This document shows, one piece after another, positions 48,104 through 57,780 of a stretch of DNA of 64,000 nucleotides (the stretch's first letter is position 1; every line of letters begins with the position of its first letter). The stretch is from Luteimonas mephitis DSM 12574 (lineage in GTDB: Bacteria > Pseudomonadota > Gammaproteobacteria > Xanthomonadales > Xanthomonadaceae). The stretch is from NCBI RefSeq assembly GCF_000422305.1, contig NZ_AULN01000014.1, positions 248,001 to 312,000 of the forward strand. The letters run 5' to 3'. Made by a program: the position numbers and the translations under genes. The notes beneath the pieces were generated by a model. It searched no databases, was not told the DNA's origin, and saw nothing but the letters and a program-made list of their open reading frames with translations.

Positions 48104-49021
48104 ATGCAGTTCAAGGACTATTACGACATCCTCGGGGTGGAGCCGAGTGCGGGCGACGCCGAGATCAAGACTGCGTATCGGCGGCTGGCGCGCAAGTACC
48201 ATCCCGACGTCAGCAAGGAATCCGGAGCCGAAGAGAACTTCAAGGCGGTCAACGAAGCCTACGAGGCGCTGCGCGATCCGCAGAAGCGCGCCGCCTACGA
48301 CCAGCTGCGCGCGCGCGGCTATCGCCCCGGCGACGAAGTGCAGCCGCCGGCCGGCGGTTACGGGCACGGCGGCGGAGGCGGGGATTTCGACTTCGACGAA
48401 GTCTTTGCCGGTGGCGGCGCGGGCGGCGGCTTCAGCGACTTTTTCGAGAGCCTGTTCCGGCGCCAGGCCGGCGGTGGATATTCGCAACAGCAGCAGGCGC
48501 GCGGCCGGCCGGGACCCGCCGACCTGCGCGCGCGCCTGGCGGTGTCGCTGGAGACGGTGTATCGCGGCGACAGCGTCCGCGTCGGGCTCAACGGCAAGAC
48601 GTTCGAGGTACGCGTGCCCAAGGGCATCAAGCCGGGACAGGCGATCCGGCTGGCCGGGCAGGGCACCGGTGGCGGCAACCTGTTGCTGGAGGTCGAGTAC
48701 GCCGCGCATCCGCAGTTCGAGGTCGACGGCCGCAACATCATCTACACGCTGCCGGTCGCGCCGTGGGAAGCGGCGCTCGGTGCGACGATCAGCGTGCCGA
48801 CGCTGGGCGGCAAGGTTGAACTGAAGATCCCGGCCAACTCCGAAGCCGGCCGCAAGCTGCGCCTGCGCGGCCGCGGGTTGCCCAACGGCGCCGCCGGCGC
48901 CGCGGCCGGCGACCAGATCGTCGAGCTGGAAGTGCAGGCACCGACGCCCCATGGCGACGCCCAGCGCGCGGCCTACGAGAACCTGCGGGATGCCTTCGCC
49001 GGCGACTGGCGCAGGGAGTAG
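48104..49021 (+). CDS. cbpA: DnaJ-class co-chaperone, CbpA-like
   Basis: The 305-residue protein has an N-terminal J domain (residues 1-68, DYYDILGVEPSAGDAEIKTA and the HPD motif in RKYHPDVSKES), a Gly/Phe-rich linker (GGYGHGGGGGDFDFDEVF) and two C-terminal substrate-binding beta domains (KTFEVRVPKGIKPGQAIRLAG, VDGRNIIYTLPVAPWEAALG). It lacks the cysteine-rich zinc-finger region, so it is CbpA/DjlB-like rather than DnaJ. It would stimulate DnaK. The ATG at 48104 is canonical. Confidence 0.92.
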   Translation: MQFKDYYDILGVEPSAGDAEIKTAYRRLARKYHPDVSKESGAEENFKAVNEAYEALRDPQKRAAYDQLRARGYRPGDEVQPPAGGYGHGGGGGDFDFDEVFAGGGAGGGFSDFFESLFRRQAGGGYSQQQQARGRPGPADLRARLAVSLETVYRGDSVRVGLNGKTFEVRVPKGIKPGQAIRLAGQGTGGGNLLLEVEYAAHPQFEVDGRNIIYTLPVAPWEAALGATISVPTLGGKVELKIPANSEAGRKLRLRGRGLPNGAAGAAAGDQIVELEVQAPTPHGDAQRAAYENLRDAFAGDWRRE

Positions 49022-49184
49022 GGGGTCACGGCCGGTGGCAAAACCGGCGCCTGTGACAGCAAGCAGGGGGACGCGTTCTGCAGCCGTGGGGACCCATCGA
49101 GTGGCCCGCGGCAGGCCCGGGGCCGGGCGGGCATCGGAGAGCCGCGCGGCGCCGTATCCGGCGCATCGCGCGCGCCAGGATTTG

Positions 49185-49592
49185 TCAGGCGGCGGTGAGC
49201 GGCGGTTCGGGCGGACTGTCGGGCGAGCCGGCACCGATCGTGCCAATGATGGTCTCCGCCAGTTCCGATTCCGAGAACGGCTTGGTCAGGTAGGCCTTCG
49301 CACCCTGGCGCATGCCCCAGACCCGATCGGTGTCCTGGTCCTTGGTGGTCACCAGCACCACCGGGATGTGCTTCGTGCTCGGGTCGCGGGTGATCGAGCG
49401 GGTGGCCTGAAAGCCGTTGAGGTTCGGCATCACCACGTCCATCAGGATCAGGTCGGGCAGTTCGCGCCTGGCGACCTCGACGCCGGCGGCGCCGTCTTCG
49501 GCCGTCAGCGCTTCGTGGCCCAGCTTCTCGACGATGCGCCTGATCCCCATCAGCTGCGAGGGCGAATCGTCCACGATCAGAATGCGCGCCAT
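49185..49592 (-). CDS. Single-domain response regulator, PilH/CheY-like
   Basis: The 135-residue protein is a lone receiver domain: acidic pocket ILIVDDSPSQ, phospho-acceptor Asp in LILMDVVMPNLNGFQ, Thr in VLVTTKDQDTDRVW and Lys in AYLTKPFSESEL. The motif PSTKHIPVVLVTTK and RQGAKAYLTKPF closely resemble PilH, which controls type IV pilus retraction in twitching motility. The rest of a pil-chp cluster is absent here, so the partner kinase is unknown. ATG 49592 is the natural start; a longer frame lacks family similarity. The C-terminus has a proline-rich tail. Confidence 0.88.
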   Translation of the reverse strand: MARILIVDDSPSQLMGIRRIVEKLGHEALTAEDGAAGVEVARRELPDLILMDVVMPNLNGFQATRSITRDPSTKHIPVVLVTTKDQDTDRVWGMRQGAKAYLTKPFSESELAETIIGTIGAGSPDSPPEPPLTAA

Positions 49593-49654
49593 GATGTTCC
49601 CCGTTGGATGCGTGGAGATTGTAGCCGGGGCCGTGGTGGCCGCAAGCCGGCCGG

Positions 49655-50668
49655 TCACGCGCCTGCTGCGACGGCTTCGCGAAGGTTGACCAGCGTTCGC
49701 CCCATCGAACCGCCGGCCAGCATGGTGTCGAACACGCCGGGCAGCTGTTCCAGCGTCGCTTCGCGCGTGCAGATGCGGTCGAGGTGGCGCGGCTTCCAGT
49801 CGCCGGCCAGCCGGCGCCAGACTTCGTCGCGGATGTCGCGCGCGGTGCCGGCCGAGGCCACGCCCAGCAGCGACACGCCGCGGATAATGAAGGGCATCAC
49901 CGTGGCGGGCAGGTCATGGGTGGCGGCCAGGCCGGCGCTGGCGACGTTGCCGTAGGCCGCGGTCTGCGCCAGCAGGCTGGCGAGCATCGGCCCGCCGACG
50001 TTGTCCAGGCCGCCGCCGAAACGCGTGGAATCCAGCGGCCTGGCGGTGGCCAGCGCATCGCGACCGAGGATCTCGCTGGCGCCGATGGCCTTCAGGTATC
50101 CGGCGTGCTCGGGCTTGCCGCTGATCGCGTGCACCTCGTAACCGGCGCGGCTGAAGATGTCGACCGCCAGCGAGCCGACGCCGCCGGTGGCACCGGTGAC
50201 CGCCAGCGGTCCGAGCGCCGGCGCCTGCCGGTTTTCCTCCATCCGCAGCAGCGCCAGCGCGGCGGTGAACCCGGCGGTGCCGAGGATCATGCTTTCGCGC
50301 AAGCTCAGCCCGGAGGGCAGCGCAACCGCCCAGCGGGATTCAATCCGCGCGTACTGCGCATAGCCGCCGTCCCGGGTTTCGCCCAGGCCCGAACCGGTGA
50401 CCAGCACCGCGTCCCCCTCGCGGAACGTCGCATCGGTCGACGCCACCACGTGGCCGGCCACGTCGATGCCGCCCACCAGCGGAAAGCGGCGCAGGATCTT
50501 GCCCTTGCCGGTGCCCGCCAGTGCGTCCTTGAAGTTGACCGAGGAATGCGCGACCTTGACGACGATTTCGCCGGGCGCCAGGTCGTCGAGCGACACCCGT
50601 TCGATGCCGGCGTGGTACCCGGCAGCATCGTTGTGGATGCGGAAGGCCTTGAAGGTGTCGGGGATCAT
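49655..50668 (-). CDS. Zinc-independent alcohol dehydrogenase family, AcuI/YhdH-like quinone oxidoreductase
   Basis: The 337-residue protein is a medium-chain reductase of the YhdH/AcuI group, whose characterised members reduce acrylyl-CoA with NADPH. Features are AHSSVNFKDALAGTGKG at the substrate side, GIDVAGHVV, GETRDGGYAQYARI and the cofactor loop VTGATGGVGSLAVDIFSRAGY. Zinc ligands are absent. ATG 50668 gives the canonical MIPDTFKAFRIHNDA. The upstream end lies 235 bp from the divergent 5'-nucleotidase gene. Physiological substrate is uncertain. Confidence 0.9.
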   Translation of the reverse strand: MIPDTFKAFRIHNDAAGYHAGIERVSLDDLAPGEIVVKVAHSSVNFKDALAGTGKGKILRRFPLVGGIDVAGHVVASTDATFREGDAVLVTGSGLGETRDGGYAQYARIESRWAVALPSGLSLRESMILGTAGFTAALALLRMEENRQAPALGPLAVTGATGGVGSLAVDIFSRAGYEVHAISGKPEHAGYLKAIGASEILGRDALATARPLDSTRFGGGLDNVGGPMLASLLAQTAAYGNVASAGLAATHDLPATVMPFIIRGVSLLGVASAGTARDIRDEVWRRLAGDWKPRHLDRICTREATLEQLPGVFDTMLAGGSMGRTLVNLREAVAAGA

Positions 50669-50903
50669 GACGGAGCGGCGTGGTGGAGGGGGAGCCTGGA
50701 TGATGCCCGCGAACTTCGCGCCCTTCCACTTTGCAGGCTGCGTGGGCCGCGATGCCGGCCTCGTCTCCAGGCCCCAGCCGCCGGCCAGGCTGCGACGAAT
50801 GCCCCTGGCCGGCTGCTCCGGCACGGGCATCGCGACCGTGGCTGCTCGCGCAAGGCGCGCGGCCGTCGCAGCCGTTGCGACCGATTCGCGGCACAATGCC
50901 GCC

Positions 50904-51824
50904 ATGTCCGATGCGCCTGCCGACCTCCTGACCGTCGCGATTTCCTCGCGCGCATTGTTCGACCTCGAGGAAAGCAACAGCCTGTTCGAGGCGCAGGGCA
51001 TCGACGCCTACGCCGCGCACCAGCGCAGCCGCGAGGACGACGTGCTCGAACCGGGCATCGCCTTCCCGCTGGTGCGCAAGCTGCTCGCGCTCAACGAGGG
51101 CGCGCCGGCCGATTCGCCGCGGGTCGAGGTGATCCTGCTCTCGCGCAATTCTTCCGATACCGGGCTGCGCGTGTTCAATTCGATCCAGCACCACGGCCTT
51201 GCGATCTCGCGCGCCACCTTCACCTCCGGCGCGCCGACCTGGCCGTACATCAAGCCGTTCGGCGCGCAGCTGTTCCTGTCGGCCAATGCGGAATCGGTGC
51301 GCGGTGCGCTGGAGAACGGCGTGGCGGCGGCGACGATCCTGCCCGCGGCCTCCATGGCGAAAGCCGTGCCGGCGCACCGCCACGACCAGCTGCGCATCGC
51401 CTTCGATGGCGATGCGGTGATCTTCGACGACGAAGGCGAGCGCGTGTCGCAGGAAGGCGGGATCGAGGCGTTCCACCGCCACGAGCGCGAACGCGCGCAC
51501 GAACCGCTGCCGGGCGGGCCGTTCCGCGGCTTCCTCGACGCGCTGCACCGGCTGCAGGCCGCCTATCCGCCGGGCGAAGATTCGCCGATCCGCACTGCAC
51601 TGGTCACCGCGCGATCGGCGCCGGCGCACGAACGCGTCATCCGCACCCTGCGCGAATGGGGCGTGCGGCTGGACGAGGCGCTGTTCCTCGGCGGGCGCGC
51701 CAAGGGCCCGTTCCTCGACGTGTTCGGCGCCGACATCTTCTTCGACGATTCGCTGCACAACATCGATTCGGCGCGCCAGCACGTGGCCACCGGGCACGTG
51801 CCGCATGGCGTGTCGAATCCGTAG
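50904..51824 (+). CDS. Cytosolic 5'-nucleotidase (PF06189 type)
   Basis: The 306-residue protein is related to cytosolic 5'-nucleotidases of the NT5C1 kind, which dephosphorylate nucleoside monophosphates. Visible family segments are VAISSRALFDLEESNSLFEA, VILLSRNSSDTGLRVFNSIQ, APTWPYIKPFGAQLFLSAN, LRIAFDGDAVIFDDEGE and DEALFLGGRAKGPFLDVFGADIFFDDS. HAD-like DxD and DD residues are present. ATG 50904 follows weak translational signals; the open frame reaches further upstream, into the acuI-like gene, without similarity. Its TAG stop is the TAG of the palindrome at 51821-51893. Confidence 0.92.
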   Translation: MSDAPADLLTVAISSRALFDLEESNSLFEAQGIDAYAAHQRSREDDVLEPGIAFPLVRKLLALNEGAPADSPRVEVILLSRNSSDTGLRVFNSIQHHGLAISRATFTSGAPTWPYIKPFGAQLFLSANAESVRGALENGVAAATILPAASMAKAVPAHRHDQLRIAFDGDAVIFDDEGERVSQEGGIEAFHRHERERAHEPLPGGPFRGFLDALHRLQAAYPPGEDSPIRTALVTARSAPAHERVIRTLREWGVRLDEALFLGGRAKGPFLDVFGADIFFDDSLHNIDSARQHVATGHVPHGVSNP

Positions 51825-51893
51825 GTCGGGACTACGCCCCCGACGCCGACGATTGTCCAGGCGACACGCGTCGGGGGCGTAGCCCCGACCTAC
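51821..51893. repeat. Palindrome that supplies both convergent stop codons
   Basis: GTAGGTCGGGACTACGCCCCCGACG is matched inversely by CGTCGGGGGCGTAGCCCCGACCTAC, 24 of 25 bases. The left TAG (51822-51824) is the stop of the 5'-nucleotidase gene, and the right CTA (51890-51892) is the TAG stop of the DUF2939 gene on the minus strand. It can act as a bidirectional terminator hairpin. Confidence 0.85.
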
Positions 51894-52429
51894 AGCGGCA
51901 ACCGGATGTCCGACAGCTTCCAGTCCATGCCGTGCCGCGTCATCACGAACACCACCGGCCGGCCCTGGTCGTCGTGGACCGTGGCGGTGAAGCGCGACAG
52001 CGATTCGTAGCGGTACTGCGCGTCCTGCAGCGGGCGCGGCTCGGACGCATCGCGTGGCTCGTCACTCGATGGCGGCGGCAGGCCGCTGGCGCGGTCCCAG
52101 ACCTTGCGGCCCTCCATCATCGCGCCGAGCCCCGCGGGCGTGACCATCGTGTCCACCAGCCCGCCGACCAGTCCGTTGGCGATGCCGAGCCCGAACACCG
52201 CGAAGGGATTGTCCGGCGCCGGCGCACCGACCTCGCCCAGCAGGTGGCCTCCAAGCTGCGCCTTCAGGCTGCTGCGCAGGGCCGGGAAGTCGACCTGTTT
52301 CGCCATCGCTGCCGCGTCGCGCGCCCGGGCGGCGTCGCGGATGGCGTCGAAGGTCCGGTAGGGGCCGATGGCCGTCCAGGCAAACAGGACAACCAGGACC
52401 GCGGCGGCGAGCCAGAGCCATTTCTTCAT
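51890..52429 (-). CDS. DUF2939 protein, single membrane anchor
   Basis: The 179-residue protein starts with a hydrophobic segment (WLWLAAAVLVVLFAWTAIGPY), which looks like an uncleaved anchor, and continues with RTFDAIRDAARARDAAAMAKQVDFPALRS as a helical pair, a small beta region and the C-terminal HGMDWKLSDIRLPL. The layout of membrane helix, then a domain about 130 residues long, matches DUF2939. Its role is unknown. It converges on the 5'-nucleotidase gene with a 65-bp gap wholly filled by the palindrome. ATG 52429 is the natural start. Confidence 0.85.
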   Translation of the reverse strand: MKKWLWLAAAVLVVLFAWTAIGPYRTFDAIRDAARARDAAAMAKQVDFPALRSSLKAQLGGHLLGEVGAPAPDNPFAVFGLGIANGLVGGLVDTMVTPAGLGAMMEGRKVWDRASGLPPPSSDEPRDASEPRPLQDAQYRYESLSRFTATVHDDQGRPVVFVMTRHGMDWKLSDIRLPL

Positions 52430-52494
52430 CGCGTCGATGCTCGAGGGAATCGTGCCGCGATTCTAGGACGATCCCGCTGCCCTCGCAGGAGCGC

Positions 52495-52556
52495 CCCGCG
52501 GGCGCGATCGGATGTGCAGGGAATGCCCGATCACGCCGGCGGGCCGCTCCCGCGGG
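52495..52556. repeat. Imperfect palindrome between DUF2939 and DUF2461 genes
   Basis: GCAGGAGCGCCCCGCGGGCGCGATCGG is partly matched inversely by CCGATCACGCCGGCGGGCCGCTCCCGCGG. It is a diverged relative of the GGAGCGGC family. Confidence 0.45.
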
Positions 52557-52560
52557 TCTT

Positions 52561-53247
52561 TCAGAACTCCAGGTCCAGCGCCGCGCACAGGTAGTCGACG
52601 AACGGCCCCAGCGCCTGCAGGTCCTTCGCCAGCGCCTGCCGCAGGCGTGGACCGGTCATCACCGCGTCCTCGACCGCGCGCGAGGCGACGAAGTTCTTGT
52701 GGCGCATGTCGTCGATGAAGGCGAAATCCGGCGGGAATCCGCGCGGCGGACGCACCAGCATCTCGTCGGTTTCGAGCTCGAACCGGCGGCGAAAGGCCGG
52801 CGCGTGCGCGGCCCGCTGCCAGCTGCCGGGGTTGTCGAAGATGAACTGCCGCACCCGTCGCTGCGTCGCCGTCTCGGGATGCCACAGCCCGGCGCCGACG
52901 AAGCAGCTGCCCGGCTGCAGGTGCAGGTAGAACGAAGGCGCCGGCACCTGGCGCGAGCGTTCGTGGAACAGGCGCGCGCCCTGCCACGACTTGTACGGCG
53001 TCTTGTCGTTGGCGAAGCGCGTGTCGCGCTGGATGCGGAACAGCGAGCCGCCGACGGTCTTGGGCTCGGCGCGGAAGTGTTCGCTCACCGTGCGCAGGTC
53101 CGGCTGCAGGTCCGCCAGCAGCGCCTGGAATGGCGCGCGCACGTGCGCTTCGTAATCGGCCTTGTGCGCCTGGAACCACGCACGCTCGTTGTTGCGGGCC
53201 AGCGCGCGCAGGAACCGGAAGCTCTTGTCGGTGAAGTAGGTGGTCAT
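52561..53247 (-). CDS. DUF2461 family protein
   Basis: The 228-residue protein begins YFTDKSFRFLRALARNNERAWFQAHKADYE, contains RIQRDTRFANDKTPYKSWQGARLFHERS and SFYLHLQPGSCFVGAGLWHPE, all hallmarks of DUF2461 (conserved Arg, Asp-Lys and the FYLHLQP strand). The biochemical role is unknown. ATG 53247 is canonical. It lies 99 bp downstream of the sbcB stop on the same strand, with no transcription signal seen. It may be co-transcribed, but nothing ties its function to the exonuclease. Confidence 0.9.
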   Translation of the reverse strand: MTTYFTDKSFRFLRALARNNERAWFQAHKADYEAHVRAPFQALLADLQPDLRTVSEHFRAEPKTVGGSLFRIQRDTRFANDKTPYKSWQGARLFHERSRQVPAPSFYLHLQPGSCFVGAGLWHPETATQRRVRQFIFDNPGSWQRAAHAPAFRRRFELETDEMLVRPPRGFPPDFAFIDDMRHKNFVASRAVEDAVMTGPRLRQALAKDLQALGPFVDYLCAALDLEF

Positions 53248-53346
53248 GGCAGGAGGATCATCGGGTGCTGAAGTTGCGTTAATTCCCGCAGGAGCGCTTC
53301 GTGGACGCGAAGGGCCTTGCCCGCCGGACGGGCGTTCCAGCGAAGG

Positions 53347-54789
53347 TCAAGGCAATGATGCGCGCAACTGTCCACCCCAGTCCTGCAGCCTGTCGAGCAG
53401 CACCTGTTTCGCGCCGTCACCGGCATGGACGGCGCGCAGCTCCGCGATCTGCGCATCGAACTGCGTGAACGTCACCTCGGACAGGCCGGAATCGTCGATG
53501 AGGCGATGGCGGCGGTACGCGTCCCAGCGCCCGCGCTCGTCGGCGGACAGCGTTTCCGGCCAGTTGCGCGCCCGGTAGCGGAACAGCAGCTCCACCAGCC
53601 GCGCATCCTGGAAGCCGAAATCGCGGCTGCCCAGCGCCTCCGGCGGCGTCGCGCGGACATCGGCGCAGCGGCGCTTGTCGCCGTCGCCGATGAAGCCGTC
53701 GTAGAGCGATGCATCCGCGTCGGCCGGCTCGCGCTCGGCCGCGCCGGCGAAGACGCGGCGGACTTTTTCGGCCAGCGCCGGCGCCGCCGTCCGCAGCCGC
53801 GCGGCGCGGGCTTCCACCACGGCCGGATCGATGCCCAGGCGCTGGAAGTCGGGGTCGCGCAGGTGCGCCCACTGGATCAGCGCCGGGCAGCGGTTGAGGT
53901 GGACTTCCTTCAGCGGGATTCGCGACTCGCCCTCGGGCAGGTCGGCGGCGCGCACGTACAGGCGGTCCGCGATGGCGTCGGCATCGAGGTCCAGCAGCGC
54001 GTCGGGCTCGCTGTCGAGGTCGAACACGATCACCCGGCTGTCGATGCGCGGGTGGCGCGCCAGCGGCAGCACCGCGGCGGCGCACAGGCGCGAGGCCGGA
54101 TAGCGCTGCGAGACGTGCAGCACCGGCGTCATCGCGATGGTGTCGAGCAGGGTTGCGGCGTAGCGCTTGTCGCGCAGCCGTGCGACGTGTTCCCACAGTC
54201 GCGGCTGCGCCTGCCGCAGCAGGCGTGCCATGCCGATCAGCGCGCGCACGTCCGACAGCGCCTCGTGCGCGTCGCCGATGCGCACGTCGTTTGCGGCGGC
54301 GAGGTGTTCGAGGCGAAAGGAAGTCGCGCCATCGTCGCGCTTCGGCCACGCGATGCCGTCGGGCCGCAGCGCGTGGGCCAGGCGCATCACGTCGAGCAGG
54401 TCCCAGCGCGAGTTGCCGCCGCGCCACTCGCGTTCGTAGGGATCGCGGAAGTTGCGGAACAGGCCGTAGCGGACGAACTCGTCGTCGAAGCGCAGCGAGT
54501 TGTAGCCCAGGGTGCAGGTGTCCGGGCGCGCCATTTCCTCGAAGATGCGGGCGAACGCCTCGGTTTCGGCCACGCCGTCGCGCAGCGCATCCTGCGGCGT
54601 GATGCCGGTGACCAGCGTGGCCATCGGCGATGGCAGCAGGTCGTCGGCCGGCTTGACGAAGAACTCGACCGGCGCCTCCACCTCGTTCAGCTGCGCATCG
54701 GTGCGGATCGCCGCGAACTGCGCGATGCGGCTGCGGCGCGGGTCGGTGCCGAAGGTTTCGAGGTCGTAGAAGAGGAAGCTGGCGGGCAT
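53347..54789 (-). CDS. sbcB: Exodeoxyribonuclease I
   Basis: ExoI degrades single-stranded DNA from the 3' end and acts in repair and recombination. The 480-residue protein has the DEDDh exonuclease signature (FLFYDLETFGTDPRRSRIAQF at the N-terminus, LGYNSLRFDDEFVRYGLF, and HEALSDVRALIGMARLL), then the SH3-like and C-terminal helical domains (LAEKVRRVFAG, RYRARNWPETLSADERGRW). The ATG at 54789 gives MPASFLFYDLETFGTDPR. The length is that of E. coli SbcB. Confidence 0.95.
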   Translation of the reverse strand: MPASFLFYDLETFGTDPRRSRIAQFAAIRTDAQLNEVEAPVEFFVKPADDLLPSPMATLVTGITPQDALRDGVAETEAFARIFEEMARPDTCTLGYNSLRFDDEFVRYGLFRNFRDPYEREWRGGNSRWDLLDVMRLAHALRPDGIAWPKRDDGATSFRLEHLAAANDVRIGDAHEALSDVRALIGMARLLRQAQPRLWEHVARLRDKRYAATLLDTIAMTPVLHVSQRYPASRLCAAAVLPLARHPRIDSRVIVFDLDSEPDALLDLDADAIADRLYVRAADLPEGESRIPLKEVHLNRCPALIQWAHLRDPDFQRLGIDPAVVEARAARLRTAAPALAEKVRRVFAGAAEREPADADASLYDGFIGDGDKRRCADVRATPPEALGSRDFGFQDARLVELLFRYRARNWPETLSADERGRWDAYRRHRLIDDSGLSEVTFTQFDAQIAELRAVHAGDGAKQVLLDRLQDWGGQLRASLP

Positions 54790-54825
54790 GGGCTCGGATC
54801 TGCGGGGAAGTTCCTGCGGTCCTTC

Positions 54826-54898
54826 TAGGAGCGGCTTCAGCCGCGAGCTTCTTGCAACGATGACAAAGGCAAGAGCTCGCGGCTGAAGCCGCTCCTAC
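54826..54898. repeat. Palindromic intergenic repeat, kmo-sbcB (TAGGAGCGGCTTCAG family)
   Basis: TAGGAGCGGCTTCAGCCGCGAGCTTCTTGC is matched inversely by GCAAGAGCTCGCGGCTGAAGCCGCTCCTA, near-perfect over 29 bases with a 15-base loop. It sits between the kmo stop and the sbcB start on the minus strand. Confidence 0.9.
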
Positions 54899-54957
54899 AA
54901 GGGCGAGTTGCGGCCATCTTGCCGCAAGCCCGTCGCAGGCGTCGCGACAGGCTCCTG

Positions 54958-56343
54958 TCAGGCATCGTCGGCCAGCGGCGTCAACTGTCTCTCGACCTGC
55001 GCGTCCACCGCGGCCCAGTCCACGCCGTCGAGCGAATCCAGCCCGCGCGTGGCCGCCACGAGGATTGCACGTTGGACGTTGCTGCGCTCGAGCGCCACCG
55101 AGTAGGGAATCCGCATGAACGTCACCATCGAGTAGTGCGGTATGAAACGGCCCGGGTGGCGCTCCTGCAGCTTGCGTTCAAGCGATTGCTGGAGCAGGAA
55201 GTCGGGATCGTCGACCAGGTCGCGCATCTCGATGTAGTTCTCCAGCGCCATGTCCTGGATCGCGCTGGCATCGGGCTTGCGCGCGGCCTCGAAGGCGGCA
55301 AAGGCTTCGGCCAGGCCGGCGTGGGACTTGATGCAGTCCGCCAGCGCGACGCAATCCTCGAACGCGCAATTCATGCCCTGGCCGTGGAACGGCACCATCG
55401 CGTGCGCGGCGTCGCCCAGCAGCACCGCGTCGCCGCCCAGGTGCCAGCGGTCGAGGCGCAGGGTGGCGAGGCTGCCGATCGGGTTGGCTTCGAAGTCGCG
55501 TTCCAGCTCCGGGATCAGCGGCAGGGCGTCGGCGAAATCGCGTTCGAACAGCGCGCGCGCGTCAGCGGCGGTGGCGACCGAATCGAAATCCGGATCATCG
55601 TTGCTGCCGTCTCCGTGCAGCGCCATGAACAGGGTGACGGTGAAATTGCGTTCGTCGTTGGGCAGTGCGATGCACATGTAGCGGCCGCGCGGCCAGATGT
55701 GCAGCGCGTTGGGCTCGATGCGGAAGCCGCCGTCGCGCGCGGGGGGGATCTCGAGTTCCTTGTAGCCGTGGCCGAGCCATTCGGTGCGTTCGCCGAGGTC
55801 GCGGCGCGCCGCCATCTGCGCGCGCAGCGTGGAGCCGGCGCCGTCGCAGCCGAGCAGGGCGTTGAACGGATGCGTGTGCAGTTTCCGGTCGCCGCGGTAG
55901 CTGGCGGTGCGCCCATCGAAATCGACGGACTCGAGGCCCCGGTCGAAGTGCAGCGTGGCGCCGGCCGCTTCGGCGGCGTCGATCAGGGTGATGTTGAGTT
56001 CGCCACGGGCAACCGACCAGATGACCTCGCTGTCGTCGCGGCCGTAGCGCTGAAGCTGCGGCTGCCCGTGCAGCGGATGCACCATGCGTCCGCGCATCAT
56101 CACCGCCTGCTTCAACACCGCATCGGCGGCGTCTGCGGCACGCAGCGCGTGCAGGCCGCGTTCGGCCAGGGCGAGATTGATCGAACGCCCACCGGCGTAG
56201 CCGTGCAGGCGCGGGTCGCCGCGCCGCTCGAATACATCAACCCGCCAGCCGCGCTGCGCGAGCAGGGTGGCCAGCAGGGCGCCAGCGAGGCCGGCGCCGA
56301 CGATGGTGAGGGATCTTGGATCAGTGCCTGTCACGTCGCTCAT
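54958..56343 (-). CDS. kmo: Kynurenine 3-monooxygenase
   Basis: KMO hydroxylates L-kynurenine to 3-hydroxykynurenine using FAD and NADPH. The 461-residue protein shows the FAD Rossmann motif LTIVGAGLAGALLATLLAQR at residues 12-31, GGRSINLALAERGLHALR typical of KMO, the DGAGS motif, and the FAD-ribose motif GDAAHAMVPFHGQGMNCAFED. The C-terminal region may be membrane-associated. ATG 56343 is chosen (MSDVTGTDPRSLTIV). It is the last gene of the minus-strand kynurenine cluster, 73 bp after kynU. Other flavoprotein aromatic hydroxylases lack the GRSINLALAERG segment, so the assignment is firm. Confidence 0.95.
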   Translation of the reverse strand: MSDVTGTDPRSLTIVGAGLAGALLATLLAQRGWRVDVFERRGDPRLHGYAGGRSINLALAERGLHALRAADAADAVLKQAVMMRGRMVHPLHGQPQLQRYGRDDSEVIWSVARGELNITLIDAAEAAGATLHFDRGLESVDFDGRTASYRGDRKLHTHPFNALLGCDGAGSTLRAQMAARRDLGERTEWLGHGYKELEIPPARDGGFRIEPNALHIWPRGRYMCIALPNDERNFTVTLFMALHGDGSNDDPDFDSVATAADARALFERDFADALPLIPELERDFEANPIGSLATLRLDRWHLGGDAVLLGDAAHAMVPFHGQGMNCAFEDCVALADCIKSHAGLAEAFAAFEAARKPDASAIQDMALENYIEMRDLVDDPDFLLQQSLERKLQERHPGRFIPHYSMVTFMRIPYSVALERSNVQRAILVAATRGLDSLDGVDWAAVDAQVERQLTPLADDA

Positions 56344-56416
56344 CCGAATCAGTCATCCGAAATCGCCATCTCCGCGAAAACGGGAGTGACGGCCATGACG
56401 CATGCGCGGAAGGGCG

Positions 56417-57703
<1,287 letters not shown>

Positions 57704-57780
57704 TGGGTCTCCGGGTGGCGCGTCATGCCGCGCGGCGGGAAGTTGCAGGGGTTTGCGCGCGGCGATGTTCCCACGCACGG

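Noticed and set aside
49185-49592. Type IV pilus chemosensory cluster
   Set aside because: Only the lone receiver gene is present; no pilG, pilI, pilJ or chpA neighbours are seen.
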